Notes: generated by a model not told the origin, from the sequence alone. A stretch of DNA of 64,000 nucleotides from Gerris lacustris (GCA_951217055.1 OX578277.1:108008514-108072513); one strand, 5' to 3'; shown: positions 11,546-23,519, counted from the first letter of the stretch. Translations and numbers: made by a program.

Positions 11546-12250
11546 TTTCTTAAACATAATATAAAAAATCACAGGGAAGTACTTGCGTCCAAGTACTTTT
11601 TAGGGTTTTGTAGATGATATAGCATACCCGTTATGTAATTATGATATTGACTTATATAACCAATAAAGAATTAAAACTTTAAAAAAGCAAATATATATTT
11701 GTATCCTACTCTTCAGCAGCTTTCATTTGATACCCAACTCAAAATGTTTAAAAAATAAAATTTTGGGCGCACTCCAAATTTTCGCGCACACAATTGGTAA
11801 TTTTTAAAACCTGGGAATGAACTCCCGGAAATATCATCGCCCCACTATTAAGTATTAGTATGAATTATTTCGAAATTTTAGCACCAGCCAATCTATAGTG
11901 GTTGGGGGGGGGGGGGGGATTTTTTTTTGGGTATATTTTGATTTTTTTCCCCTATAAGGAATGCAAATTTTAAAAAAGCATACATATATTTGTGTCCTAC
12001 TCTTCAGCAGCTTTCATTTAATACCCAACTCAAAATTAAAAAAAAATAAAATTTTGGGCGCACTTCACTTTTTCGCGCCCAAAATTAACAATTTTTGAAA
12101 ATTTGGGATTCCCAAATCCATTTGGTTTTCCCGGAATTTTCATCGCCCCACAATAAGATATTAGCATGAATTATTTCAAAATTTTAGCGCCGGCCGATCT
12201 ATACTGGTTGGGGTGGGGGGGACATATTTGAGGGGAGGGATATTTGACAC
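11546..12250. mobile_element. Family H repeat, two tandem segments
   Basis: Two related segments run in tandem, each with CCTACTCTTCAGCAGCTTTC, then TTTTGGGCGCACT, then CATCGCCCCAC and a poly-G tract (about 11908 and 12212). The left border AAAAATCACAGGGA, then CCAAGTACTTTTTAGGGTTT, is shared with the copy at 59718. Non-coding. Confidence 0.7.
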
Positions 12251-12289
12251 TTAATTTTCATAATAACTTTATGCAAACTATAGCTGTAT

Positions 12290-12466
12290 CCGTTCTTTTT
12301 TACTGGTCTTATATTACTTTGCTTTGTAAGTTTCATCGCATGTTTCCGTTACCCCAATTTTGAAACACTTCATGTTTTTCAATCTTCCTTAAATTTTGCA
12401 CATGGAAACAATTGAGATGAAGAATACAGAAACCAAAAAGAAAATGTTGAAAATAAGACAAATTTC
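12290..12466. mobile_element. Family E repeat copy
   Basis: TACTGGTCTTATATTACTTTG, GTAAGTTTCATCGCA and AATTTTGCACATGGA match the tandem pair at 26713-27035. Confidence 0.75.
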
Positions 12467-12964
12467 AATAAACAGGTCAAGTGTGTGCTGGTCAGAACAC
12501 AGCGAGGGTCCGTAGGAAACCCTGTATAGTTTAAGTAGTACCCTATTGATGGTGTTTTTTAAAATGCTAAAAAGCTTACTTTGAACTATCCTATGGGTCT
12601 AATATTCTCGGAGGGGACGCGTTTCACACCCACTTCAAACTTGCCTACGCTCGCCCTATCAAAGTTATAAAATAAGAATTATATATTTTTGTAATCAGCT
12701 TGACGTAACCTTTCATATGATACCCCTCACGGTGTCGAAAAAGAATAAAAAAAATTTTACCCTAAGTTTTTTTACCCAAATTCTTTTTTAAAAAAATGTT
12801 TTTAAGTCGCTATATTTTTAATATATGTGGGTAGGTACAAAACACATACATGCCAAATTTCAAAGTGATCGGACGAAAGGTGTAGCCGTGAGAGCAGGCG
12901 ACAGGACGGACGGACAGACACACGCAGGGAAATATAAGGGTCCTTGGTTTTGCTTACGGACCCT
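12467..12964. mobile_element. Family B element copy 1
   Basis: Starts AATAAACAGGTCAAG, then a hairpin-like GTGTGCTGGTCAGAACAC. AGGGTCCGTAGG at 12505-12516 pairs with CTTACGGACCCT at the right end. Just inside the right end is a GACGGACGGACAGACAC block. The poly-G tract of the other copies is reduced to GGAGGGGACGCG here. Non-coding; such elements are common in arthropods but I do not assign a superfamily. Confidence 0.8.
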
Positions 12965-13340
12965 TAAAACGACACATGTTTCGTGTCGTTTTTGCGTTGC
13001 GGAAATTTCTTCTGTATCCCAGATCTAAGATAGATCCATTTAAAGAATTCAATAGATTAGTTGGATGGTGAAATTTAAGTTCGACTCAGGTAGAGACACC
13101 CACATGAAAATCGATGAGGAAAATGTCATCGTACACAAAGAACAAGGTGAAAACAGCAAAGCACCAAATCAATCTAAACTTCCTGTGGGCGGAATGTCAG
13201 ACAAAGACGGGGCCGCATCAATTAATTTATAATACTCATTACTTCTCATTTCTCTTTCAAAATAATATACCTACATCTGCACACTCAAAGCTATGCAATT
13301 TAATATGTTTTTCAATCTCTCTCTCTCTCTCTCTCTATAT
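12965..13340. other. Short unassigned stretch ending in (TC)n
   Basis: No feature recognised. A (TC)n tract at about 13315-13336 precedes the next element. Confidence 0.5.
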
Positions 13341-14041
13341 ATTAGATTAGATTAGATTAGATTACCATTTATTGCCATAAAACAGGTATATATATATATA
13401 TACATTTTATACATTATAAATACATTCTTCACACTTTAAATTAAATTTTAATATTTATTCATTTTTCCTTTTTCCTTCCGGCAACTCGGCTAACGCCGTG
13501 GTTTGGTGAAGGCTTACAGGCCTTGTACACTAATTGAGTCGGTTTTATTTTATTATTATCATTTTTTTTTTTTTTTGTTATTCTCTCTTTGAGATTAGAT
13601 ATGAATAAATATAGTTGTTAAAAACATTAACTTATCAATTATCTAACTACACATTATATATATATAATGTGTGAATAAATTAATCTATAACCAAAACAAT
13701 AACAAAATTCAAATAGCGACAACAAAGAATTAACTTTACAATAACAACAAAAATAAATAAAAATATATCACATATAAATATAAATACCCTACTTTCTATC
13801 TACCAATTAGATTAACAAAATATCTCTCCATTAACACTATAATTATTTTAAAACTTCAACTTTTAATTAGTTCATTAATAGCTATTTATTCGCTTATTTC
13901 TATTTAATATGTTGTCTTGCATGAAACACCCATACATACATTTATTTTATTGTAAAATTATTTATTTCATCTTATTTCCTCATTATTTATTACTAATATT
14001 TTGTTATTGTTAATATTTTATTTTATTTTCTTATTTTATTT

Positions 14042-14066
<25 letters not shown>
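13341..14066 (-). mobile_element. Probable 3' region of a non-LTR retrotransposon
   Basis: Read on the minus strand, the piece ends in GGCAATAAATGG (polyadenylation signal) followed by a (TAATC)n tail at 13344-13364, then TATA. This is the layout of a LINE 3' end with a microsatellite tail. The interior is AT-rich and has no open frame. A related GC-richer patch lies at 13475-13535. Confidence 0.45.
13887..14066. repeat. Left copy of identical direct repeat flanking the RT element
   Basis: From TATTCGCTTATTTC onward, about 155 bp match 16528-16684 with no visible mismatch, the copies differing only in T-run and (TC)n length. Followed by (TC)n and (TA)n. Confidence 0.9.
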
Positions 14067-14075
<9 letters not shown>

Positions 14076-14081
<6 letters not shown>

Positions 14082-16516
14082 GTTAGTTAAGCGTTTATTT
14101 CATTCAATAAGTTCATAACAAATAATAAAATTTTCACAAACGAAAGCCTTGGTCATTTGACCGTTAGGCGAGATTCGGCCTCTCTATATAAGATGCAAAT
14201 TATAATTATTAACAATTAACCTGGCTCAATGTATACAATTATTTAAATACACTTATACAATTATTTAAAAAAATAAAAAATAATAACGATTAAAAAGTAA
14301 CTCAATATTAACAGCAATATTAATAATTGTAGTGAGGAACGATATATCACACTGTATGCACACATACATACGAAAATCTACATAAATATAAACTTATACA
14401 TAAAAAATCATCGAAATAACATGATAAAATAAATATAAACAAGAAAATTATCCTTACTTTTTCTCTTTTCTATCCTTTCCTCTCCCTTCCTTCTCTCTCC
14501 CATTTTTCCCTCTTTTCCTTCTCCTACTAAACGTATCTTTCTCTCATTTCTTCTTTACCCTGTTTTTCTTGGTACAAAAAATAATATGTGAAAAATAAAT
14601 AAAAAAATAAATAAAATAACAAAAAATAAAATATAATAAAAAATAAAATTTCGTAGTACATTCTTTTAACAAAGCAGGTGATTAGCAATAACTACTAATA
14701 AAATAATTAAAGTTAAATAGGAATACATAATATAGAGATAAATAAATATATAACACAAAACATTATAAAAAAACAAAAAAACTTTTCTTCTTTCCTTTTA
14801 TTGAGGTTACAATATTTATCGTTTAAAAGGTTTTATTATATATACCCAAATTCATACACATATACACACTTATGTACATTTGTACATATATTATTCCAGA
14901 TAAGCATCTAATTGTTGGTTTCTTATAGCGGTAGCTGCACTTACAAATCTGTAAAGCTTGTTCCAGTCAGTGCCATTAAGTAATTGAATAATATCCTCAG
15001 ATGTTGATACGGGTTTTCCCAGGAATGCTTGTCTACATTCAACTAGAAGAGTGCATTCAGTTAGAAAATGGTGTATATCTTCCCTGATATATTGATGGCA
15101 CAAAGGACATTCTGGATGATCTTGGTGGACCCACGGATTGTAAGATAGCCTCAGCATGTCAGAGCGTAATCTAATAAGCAGTTTACACTCTGCAAACCGC
15201 TTAGAGGTTGTTAAGTAGTGGTCACGGAGCTCGAAATCTAAGTGCCTGAAAACCATGTGATTTTCACTAGCTCGAGCTTTTGCTAAACACTGGTCCTTAT
15301 CATATTTGATCATAGAATCTAGCAACCGAGTCGAGTACTTAGACCACTGATTTCCAATGCTTATCCCAGGTTCTAATTCAATTCTATGAAACTCCATTAA
15401 ATTCAACCAGTGACCATACCATGATGTTTTCTCTTTGATTACTAAATTGGCTATAATATTCGGTAACCTAATGCTGCTCATACGGCCAAGGACTTTTTCC
15501 AAATAATTTAAATGGAGCTTATATGTATAAATATACATGGAATTAAGCCCACATTCTAACTCCAAAAAATAACTAGGTGGATTTGGGGGTAAGCCGAAAA
15601 CCTTTTTTAAAAAAAACCTTTGAATTTTTTCCACCTCTTCAAATCTACTCCACCCCCAAACCTGAGCTCCATAACATATGACTGATCTCGACACTGAGTG
15701 AAAAAGGCCTAACCTGGATTCGAAGTTAAAATTTCTTTTCGACCAGACAACATTTCCTGTATTATTTAATGCAATTTTAGCCGTTGCCAGTTTATCCTTG
15801 ATGTGATTTTTAAAACAGAGAGTGGGCGTTATTTTTATGCCTAGATATTTGTATTCCTTGACTATTTCAATCGGCTGACCACGGTAATGCCATTTTTCTA
15901 TGGCTGACACTCTCCCACCATTGGGTTTAAACACCATAATTTTTGATTTGGCTAGATTTAACGTTAGGTTCCACCGTCGGCAATAATCATCTAAATTTTT
16001 AATCATTCTCCTCATAGTAACTATATTATCACTTAGAATAACTATGTCATCAGCATAGGCCAACATTTTTATTTGTATGCCATGAAGGTTGAGGCCGCCG
16101 TCAAGCTCGTCATACAAATCGTTTAGGAACAGACTAAACAGAGTTGGGCTTATAGTGCAGCCTTGCTTAACTCCTACAGTTATTTCAAAGTTATCAGTTA
16201 AACCATTCTTAGTCCAAACTGCAGCAGTAGTATCCCGTAATAATCCCTTTATACAACGTAGTACTTTTGTGGAAACTCCTAAACATGAAAGTTTATAAAA
16301 TAATGCTCTTCTGTCGACACTGTCAAACGCCGCTTTAAGGTCAACGAAAAATGCATAAACTTTTTTCTTCTTTTGGGTCGCTTTCCATTTTAATTGTACA
16401 ATATTTACGAGCGTAAAAATGTGGTCAAACGTGGAATAGCCTGCCCGGAAGCCCGCCTGACACTCCTTTAGTATACCATTTTGATCTAACCATTTAGTGA
16501 GACGGTTGTGCAGTCT
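14076..16516 (-). mobile_element. 5'-truncated non-LTR retrotransposon
   Basis: It comprises the RT-coding region 14891-16516 and a 3' untranslated part of about 800 bp. The latter contains GAATGAAATAAACGC on the minus strand just before a (TA)n(GA)n tail at 14042-14085. The 5' truncation point abuts TATATA at 16517-16530. The whole is enclosed by identical direct repeats of about 155 bp. Confidence 0.8.
14891..16516 (-). CDS. Non-LTR retrotransposon reverse transcriptase, 5'-partial
   Basis: An open frame of 541 codons, closed by a TAA at 14891-14893, runs to the truncation point at 16516, where a TAG lies in the adjoining repeat. No ATG is present at the true start because the N-terminal part (endonuclease and first RT blocks) is missing. 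From the truncation point I see RT block A FVDLKAAFDSV (Asp about 59), the GVKQGCTISPTLFSLFLNDL block (about 115-134), the catalytic YADD (about 154-157), then LNLAKSKIMVF and the YLGIKITP thumb motif. Near the C terminus is a zinc-knuckle-like CPLC...HHFLTEC. The enzyme would reverse-transcribe the element RNA at a nicked target. The frame has no internal stop or frameshift, so the copy is young. The clade (Jockey/I/R1 group or a relative) is not resolved. Confidence 0.93.
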   Translation of the reverse strand, partial: RLHNRLTKWLDQNGILKECQAGFRAGYSTFDHIFTLVNIVQLKWKATQKKKKVYAFFVDLKAAFDSVDRRALFYKLSCLGVSTKVLRCIKGLLRDTTAAVWTKNGLTDNFEITVGVKQGCTISPTLFSLFLNDLYDELDGGLNLHGIQIKMLAYADDIVILSDNIVTMRRMIKNLDDYCRRWNLTLNLAKSKIMVFKPNGGRVSAIEKWHYRGQPIEIVKEYKYLGIKITPTLCFKNHIKDKLATAKIALNNTGNVVWSKRNFNFESRLGLFHSVSRSVICYGAQVWGWSRFEEVEKIQRFFLKKVFGLPPNPPSYFLELECGLNSMYIYTYKLHLNYLEKVLGRMSSIRLPNIIANLVIKEKTSWYGHWLNLMEFHRIELEPGISIGNQWSKYSTRLLDSMIKYDKDQCLAKARASENHMVFRHLDFELRDHYLTTSKRFAECKLLIRLRSDMLRLSYNPWVHQDHPECPLCHQYIREDIHHFLTECTLLVECRQAFLGKPVSTSEDIIQLLNGTDWNKLYRFVSAATAIRNQQLDAYLE

Positions 16517-16527
16517 CTATATATATA

Positions 16528-16794
<267 letters not shown>

Positions 16795-16884
16795 TATTGG
16801 CTGTAGGTGTACTCTCTAATAATCTTATATCTAGTAGTGGGTCCTTTAAGGGTTAAAGTGAAATAAATTACTTCATTTCATTCT

Positions 16885-16935
16885 AATCGGCAACGTTTCG
16901 GCCTGACTGGCCATTTTAAAGCCTAAAAATGTACG
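16885..16935 (-). ncRNA. Degenerate hammerhead-like core of a Penelope-type repeat
   Basis: On the minus strand TGGCCAGTCAGGCC forms a short hairpin directly followed by GAAACGTTGCC. This is the hairpin-GAAAC arrangement seen intact at 23735-23772. The upstream CUGANGA box is not conserved here, so ribozyme activity is unlikely. Confidence 0.35.
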
Positions 16936-17039
16936 TATATTTGATCGGTATATAACTACAATAAATTTCATTGATATAACAGCAAGAAGGATAAGTTAAG
17001 ATACTGTTACTTTACTTCACCTTATAATAACACAATTAA

Positions 17040-17700
17040 CCCTAGAACGACAAACATATATTTTTAATAATAAGGATTTTAAAATTAAATAGTATACATA
17101 TATATTTTCATCAACATTTTTTTTAGAAAAATTTGTACTTTAAAAAAATATATATTTAAAATTTGGTGTTCGTTAGATTGGGTTAATATTTTTTATTTAT
17201 ATATGTATATATATTAAGAGTTGTTTTACAGAAAACAGGAACAAAAATTATTAAAAAAAAAAATTTAGATTTTCTCACATATTGTGCCTAAGTTAAGTAT
17301 TTTTGGCCTTAAATCCTTACTTGGACCCACTAAACCTTCAACTTGAATGAAGTTATATACGTTTAATAATAGTAATAAAAGTTTTATTTTGGAACATTTC
17401 ACAGTCTTAAACATTTTAGCAGCCCAAAAAAAAGTTGTATAATACAGTAAAAAAATAAGACAGTTAACAGTGGTATATGAAACAGTTACGTAAATAGCAC
17501 ACAGGGGTCTATGGGACCCCAACTCTACTTCTAATGAATACTGAAAGAAAACTAAAACTAATAACATAGGTATTGTTATCAGTATAAACACAGAAAGGTT
17601 CAAAGGTAAATTAGAAGGGAGTCTAGGCTTAGAGAAATACAAAAAAAACTTAATTATGGTTTGTATGGGGTCTGTGGGACCCCATTGAGTCGTTCTAGGG
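17040..17700. mobile_element. piggyBac-like MITE, TTAA target sites
   Basis: The termini are CCCTAGAACGAC (17040-17051) and GTCGTTCTAGGG (17689-17700), perfect inverted repeats flanked by TTAA at 17036-17039 and 17701-17704. The CCCTAGAA terminus with TTAA duplication is the piggyBac signature. Internal palindromic blocks such as GGGTCTATGGGACCCC and GGGGTCTGTGGGACCCC lie toward the right end. No transposase is encoded. A second copy is at 2870-3396. Confidence 0.93.
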
Positions 17701-17830
17701 TTAATGTTAATGTAGTCAAAAAACACTCAATCGAATAGATTGAGTCAAGTGTACACGTATTAGTAAATTTAAAGAAATTTTTACGCCCATTAAAATTACG
17801 TTTAGTTTACCCTTTTTTTAATAGAAACAA

Positions 17831-18370
17831 ATCAGTCCGATACAACTCAGACAAACTTTTTCATATACGAGTTCATAAAGATTTTATCAAAATAATCATA
17901 AAAATAACTTAACCTCGGCGGGGAATCGAACCCGGCCTCTCTCTGTCCACGTTTAAAACTATTTTCTCAGGAACTAGATTTTCCCCGGGAATACGGAATA
18001 TGTCGTTCGATTCGAATTTAAATGGACTACATTTTAGAATGTTTTAAAAAAAATAGTCAAAAAAGTTTTCGAGAAATAATTTTTTTTTTTAGGGTTTTGG
18101 GGGGGGTAGCGCCCTCAAAATTGGAGCTAAAATTCATTTCTCGAATTCGCCTCGGGGTATGATTTTTCAGAACATGTATGCCAAATTTCGTCAAAAGTAG
18201 TTTAGGCTCCACGCGCGTGCACAGACGACAGACAGACAGACTTTTTTTCTTTTTTTAAAAAAAAGAATACTTTTTTGGACTCTGGGGACCTCAAAACGTG
18301 TAAATCCATCAAAATCTCAAAATCGAATTTTTGTGCCATCACATTACTTTCTCTTTATAAGAGAAAGTAA
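17831..18370 (+). mobile_element. Family A element copy
   Basis: Begins AGTCCGATACAACTCAGAC and ACTTTTTCATATACGAG; ends ATAAGAGAAAGTAAA, giving short inverted ends. GGGGAATCGAACCCGG near 17920 is the reverse complement of a tRNA B box. The element carries a poly-G segment GGGGGGGTAGCGCC and an ACAGACGACAGACAGAC block. Non-coding. Confidence 0.85.
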
Positions 18371-19061
18371 ACATATATGTAATTTTTTAAAAAAAAATTG
18401 AAAATGGCTCCAAATCTAGTAAGAATTGGGGTATGCTTCATGAGCACTTATATGTTCTATCAAGGTAACATATCTAAATTTTAATTTTTTACATTAAAAT
18501 GAATTAGTCTGTATACTTGTATACTCTATATGTTTAATCTTTAGACATGTATTGCTGCTTAATTTAATTTTCTGTTTATAAAAAAATATAATAATTTTAT
18601 GCATGTTAAGCTTTATCAAGATAACTAATCATCAATTATTGCATCAAGTTATAACAGCGATACACTTTTACTTTACTGATAAAAGTTTTTTGTTAGTTTC
18701 TTTATATTTGTTTGAATTATTGTTCACTGAATAAAAAGCGCCTGAGTTTGACAGGGCGTCTAAACCCACAGAGCTGAATTGTATTGAAGGTTTAGTATAA
18801 CCTAATCTTTTAAAACTCCCTACCAACATTTCCCCGTAAATTACAACAATTTATCTTCAACCTGATCCTTTTCTTTTGTGCTCAATACAATTTTTTTTCT
18901 TTGTTTAAACTTTGGGTATCCTTTCTTCATTAATTAGTCTGATAGCTTCAATCGGGATTAAAGATAAAAACTTTATTTTGCCCGTTTTATCTTCTTTTAT
19001 TTTATTTCTTTATCTGTTTCATTATATATTGCCATTTTATTGATTGAGGGTAATACATATA
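18371..19061. other. AT-rich DNA, no gene seen
   Basis: No recognised repeat or exon. Confidence 0.55.
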
Positions 19062-19778
19062 ATTGAAGCGAGCGTAAGCGAGCTTCTTACATTCAACGAA
19101 ATATGCATCTTGTCTGTCTGTCTGTCTGTGTGTAACGTTTACGTGTCCGACGATAACTTGAGTAAAAGTTGACCGATTTAGTTGAAATTTGGTATACATC
19201 TTTCTTTTACTAATACTCAGGCTAAGTTCGTTGGACAGCGTGATCCGTCCAAGAGTTCGCGCGCAATGCTCGCGTAAACGTGAGCTTCAAATTTAAAATT
19301 GGAATTTAAGGACGGGAAACAATTTTATCATCACCTATTCGATGAGACGAACATTTTTTACCAATAACATTTTTTAGTAAAACCAACAACGACACCGCTA
19401 TGAATTAATAAAGATTGCTAAAACTATTAAAGCGGATCTAAACGTTTATAATAGAGAAAACAACCTTTTTACCGATATCTTACGTTCTAACGTAACGATT
19501 TTAATAAAACTTCATATACACCATCTAATGCACAATTGAAACAGGCATGCAAAATTTCAATTTGATACATGCAGTAGTTGTGTTGTAGCAAAGAAATACA
19601 TTTTATAATAATTGAAAAGGAGATGTGTGGTTAGAGGAATAGTAAGAATGCGGAGTGGTTCCGTTACTACTAGCCGCTGTACTACTACTATACCCATTAT
19701 CTATCAACTCATCATGATCCATGATTATCTATTTTTTCAATATTCAATACATATTTATTACTTTACGCTCGCTTCAAT
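19062..19778. mobile_element. MITE with ATTGAAGCGAGCGTAA ends
   Basis: ATTGAAGCGAGCGTAA at 19062-19077 is perfectly inverted at 19763-19778. The element is 717 bp with TGTCTGTCTGTCTGTC near 19110, CG-rich patches near 19240-19275 and no coding frame. No clear target duplication. Confidence 0.75.
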
Positions 19779-20171
19779 GATAGAGCCACGCGATGCCTAG
19801 TATATATAGTAAGTACAAAAAGTATTCATTTTTAAAAATTGAGAACTTACTCAGGAAGTAATAGTAACATAATTATAAAATAAGCACAACAGTTGAACCG
19901 CACGCAGCAACAAACACTTGAACAATAAGCACAGTGGCAGTGGCACAGCCGTGATTTTTTTCTAGGGTGCTGGAATACAGTCGGATAAAAGTAAAAGTCG
20001 TGTTCAGGGGGGAGGGGAGGGGGAAGGGGTATGTATAATCTAATCATGTAAAAAATCTTTAATTAATAGAGGTAGAAAAAGTAAAATTATTAGAGTGCTA
20101 GTGCAAGAAACTCCTAGCAATATTTCTAAGAAAATAAAGGAATGCGAAAAACACTACCAATATTAATTCAC
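19779..20171. other. Unassigned stretch with a G-quadruplex-type motif
   Basis: GGGGGGAGGGGAGGGGGAA followed by GGGG occupies 20007-20029 on the plus strand. No gene recognised. Confidence 0.6.
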
Positions 20172-20954
20172 AATAAACAGGTCAAGTGTGTGCTAGTCAG
20201 CACACAGAGAGGGTCCGTAGGCCACACTATATAGTGTTTAACTGTAAAGTGTATTAACAGTGTTTTTTTAAAATGCTAAAAAGCTTACTTTGAACCATTC
20301 TAAGGCTCTGATATTCTCAAAACACACTCTGATAAAGTATTTTTTGCCACTGAACCGGACTACAACCATATAAATACATCGAAAAGACCATAATTATAAA
20401 AGAAAACGTATTTTGTCAATAAAAAATAAAATAATATTTTTTTCGAAATTTCCAAAAAGTGGTATCTTTACTTTTGGTCGAAGAATGTTCAGGAATTTTT
20501 TCAGATTTTTTGCACTTCACATAAGCGAGATAGAGGGGGGGGGGGGGGACACGTTTCACACCACACTTCAAACTTGCCCACGCTCGCCCTATCAAAGTTA
20601 TATCCAAAGAATATATATTTTTATATATATATATATTTTATTTTTTTATATTTTTTTATATAGAATATATATATATTTTTGTAATCAGCTAGACGTATCC
20701 TTTCATATGATACCCCTCACGGTGTCGAAAAAAAATTAAAAAAATGTAACCCTTAATTTTTTTTACCCTAATTTTTTTAAAAATATTTTTTTTAAGTCGC
20801 TATATTTTTAAAATATGTGGGCAGGTACAAGACACATACATGCCAAATTTCAAAGTGATCGGACGAAAGGTGTAGCCGTGAGAGCACGCGAGAGGACGGA
20901 CGGACAGATACACGCAGGAAAATATAAGGGTCCTTGGTTTTGCCTACGGACCCT
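20172..20954. mobile_element. Family B element copy 2
   Basis: Starts AATAAACAGGTCAAG and the hairpin GTGTGCTAGTCAGCACAC. AGGGTCCGTAGGCC pairs with GCCTACGGACCCT at the right end. A poly-G tract lies at 20534-20548. The right end directly abuts the family A copy that follows. Confidence 0.85.
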
Positions 20955-20955
20955 A

Positions 20956-21566
20956 AAAATCGGTCCGAGACAACTCAGACAAACTTTCTCATATACGAGT
21001 TCATAATTACTTAACCCAGTGTTTTCCATAAATTAGTTTTGGTAGCTACATTTAATTATTAAGGAACCATTTATCAAAATTTATTATAAAAATAACTTGT
21101 TCTTGGCGGGGAATCGAACCTGGCTTTTCTCTTTTCGCGATTACAACTATTTTCTCAGGAACTAGATTTTTTTCCAGGAAAACGGCTTATATTATTAGAT
21201 TTGTTTTTAAATGGACTGCATTTAAGAATTTTTTAATTTCTTCGAATTTTTTAATCGTCGGAGCCGTTTTCGGGGAATAATTTTTTTTAACATTGTTTCA
21301 GAGTTTTGGGGGGTAGCGCTCCCAAATTTGAACCTAAAATTCATTTCTCGATTTCGCCTCGAGGTATGATGTTTCTGGACAATTATTCCAAATTTCGTCA
21401 ATATAACCCAGTAGTTTAGGTTCCGCGCGTCTGCACAGACGACAGACAGACATTTTTTTAAAAACCACTTTTTTGGACTCAGTAGTCCTCAAAATGTATA
21501 TCCATCAAATTCTCAAAATCTTTTTTTTTGTGCCATCACAATACTTTCTCTTTATATAAGAAAGTT
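20956..21566 (+). mobile_element. Family A element copy
   Basis: Starts AAATCGGTCCGAGACAACTC; contains the inverted B-box-like GGGGAATCGAACCTGG near 21107 and the ACAGACGACAGACAGAC block near 21436; ends TTTATATAAGAAAGTT. Confidence 0.88.
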
Positions 21567-21742
21567 AAAAGTTTGTCGGTCTGAACTTTATCCTTATTTC
21601 TATGAATTTTGTTCATTGTAGAGAAAAAATTTCGTTCTGCCGAAACATTTTTGTATTGAGAATTCGTGGGACATAAAAATAATTCGTTATAGATATTTTC
21701 GTTGTATAGAAGTATAGAAGAATTAGGAGGCCCGACTTTATA

Positions 21743-21874
<132 letters not shown>

Positions 21875-21903
21875 GATTTGGAAAGTATCGACTGTGAAAT
21901 AAT

Positions 21904-22817
21904 TAATAGATATTTTATGGATAGCGAGGATCAGTCAAAAGTAAAAAAACACAATGTTTTAGTTTGCCGACGTTTCGGAAAATATATTTCCTTCTTCAAG
22001 GCAAGATTATGAATGAGTTAGTTTATATTGCATGGTGGGCTTACAGTTAGGAAGTATAGAGTGGGGATGTCAACACATGTACCACATGTTACAATTATAT
22101 CATAAAGATGTCAGGAGACATCATAATATATTGGTCTTAAAAAACCTTTTACATACTCCTTGAAAAAGACATTTAAAGGAATGTTGGGTGCATAACAATT
22201 TATCTATAGAACAAAACAAAAAAAGGGGAAGAAATTGAACAAAAAATTTTAGTATAGCAAAAACTTATAACAGTAAAAAACTAGTATAGAACAGACACTA
22301 ACAACCTCAGCTCCCACTACTTTAACATAATAAATAATCTAATTAAATAACTAAATCTAATAATAATTGTTATAACTATAAAACTATAAAGCTAGCTATA
22401 GCTAGTTCATTATTATTATTATTTTATAAAGAGATCCACTCGTCATAAATGTTTTCGGTTTTTGCTATACTAAAATTTTTTGTTCAATTTCTTCCCCTTT
22501 TTTTGTTTTGTTCTATAGATAAATTGTTGTGCACCCAACATTCCTTTAAATGTCTTTTTCAAGGAGTATGTAAAAGGTTTTTTAAGACCAATATATTATG
22601 ATGTCTCCTGACATCTTTATGATATAATTGTAACATGTGGTACATATGTTGACATCCCCACTCTATACTTCCTAACTGTAAACCCACCATGCAAAATAAA
22701 CTAACTCATTCATAATCTTGCCTTGAAGAAGGAAATATATTTTCCGAAACGTCGGCAAACTAAAACATTGTGTTTTTTACTTTTGACTGATCCTCGCTAT
22801 CCATAAAATATCTATTA
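21904..22817. mobile_element. Large palindrome with hammerhead-like cores, Penelope-like
   Basis: The left arm 21904-22264 and right arm 22458-22817 are near-identical inverted copies separated by 193 bp. Each arm contains CCTTGAAGAAGG, then TTTTCCGAAACGTCGGC (right arm 22721-22755, left arm complement about 21966-22000). The order is a CUGANGA-like box, hairpin, GAAAC. In Penelope-like retroelements, hammerhead motifs of this kind lie in terminal pLTRs that are often found inverted. No RT/GIY-YIG coding part remains. The assignment is by motif only. Confidence 0.7.
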
Positions 22818-23519
22818 TATATATAGATATAATGAGAAAGTTTAGTACAAGTTGTGCTCGACCGATCTTTTTTATTTTTGAAATATATTTTCTAAAATAA
22901 TAAATAATGTTCGTTAATTGAAAAAATGAGTCTAATGTAGTATAAAGAAAGCAGACTGATGTAATAATAATAAATATCCCAGACTGTCCTCGTTTATACT
23001 CAAGTTAATGTTCTTGTATTAAGTTCTGTTTTTCACGTTTATAACTTAAACATTAATAATCTGGAAATTCCAGGAATAATTCTTTGATATCATAAACAAG
23101 ACATTAAAATACGTCACTTGAAGCCAAAATCTTTCTATATAAATATAGCAAAGATTAAACACACTTGCTTAAATCCTCAGCAAAGTTCCTCTGGTTGATA
23201 TTATTATTTATATGACTGACATCTACATTAAGGAATATTAAAAACAATAATAGCCGCATATTATAATTAAAAATTGTATATTATAAATTTAATTTACATT
23301 TTATTTTAGTTTTATGTATGTAAGAGAATGTTTAAGATAGGGCCTTTATCATAATATAATCAGGAAAACTATAAGTAGGTATACATAATTTTTATATACA
23401 GTAGCCTCGATTATACGATAATACGAAGACAGAAATCTGTTATCCACTCGTTTAACTTCGTTAGCATCTACGAGTATTTTATTCTAAAGCGGTCGTCTGT
23501 GGTGGTTAACTGAGGAAGC
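22818..23519. other. AT-rich DNA, possible transposon terminus
   Basis: No gene seen. CAGTAGCCTCGATTATACGA at about 23400 resembles a pogo/Tigger-type terminus, but I found no matching inverted end. Confidence 0.4.

Noticed and set aside
16089..16298. 69-codon plus-strand frame
   Set aside because: Antisense shadow of the non-LTR reverse transcriptase; lacks an ATG.
17265..17726. 153-codon minus frame
   Set aside because: Covers the piggyBac-like MITE and its border; the sister copy at 2870-3396 does not keep the frame open, and the codon content is that of AT-rich non-coding DNA.
23400..23519. pogo/Tigger-type element
   Set aside because: Only one terminus-like sequence is seen, with no inverted partner or TA duplication.
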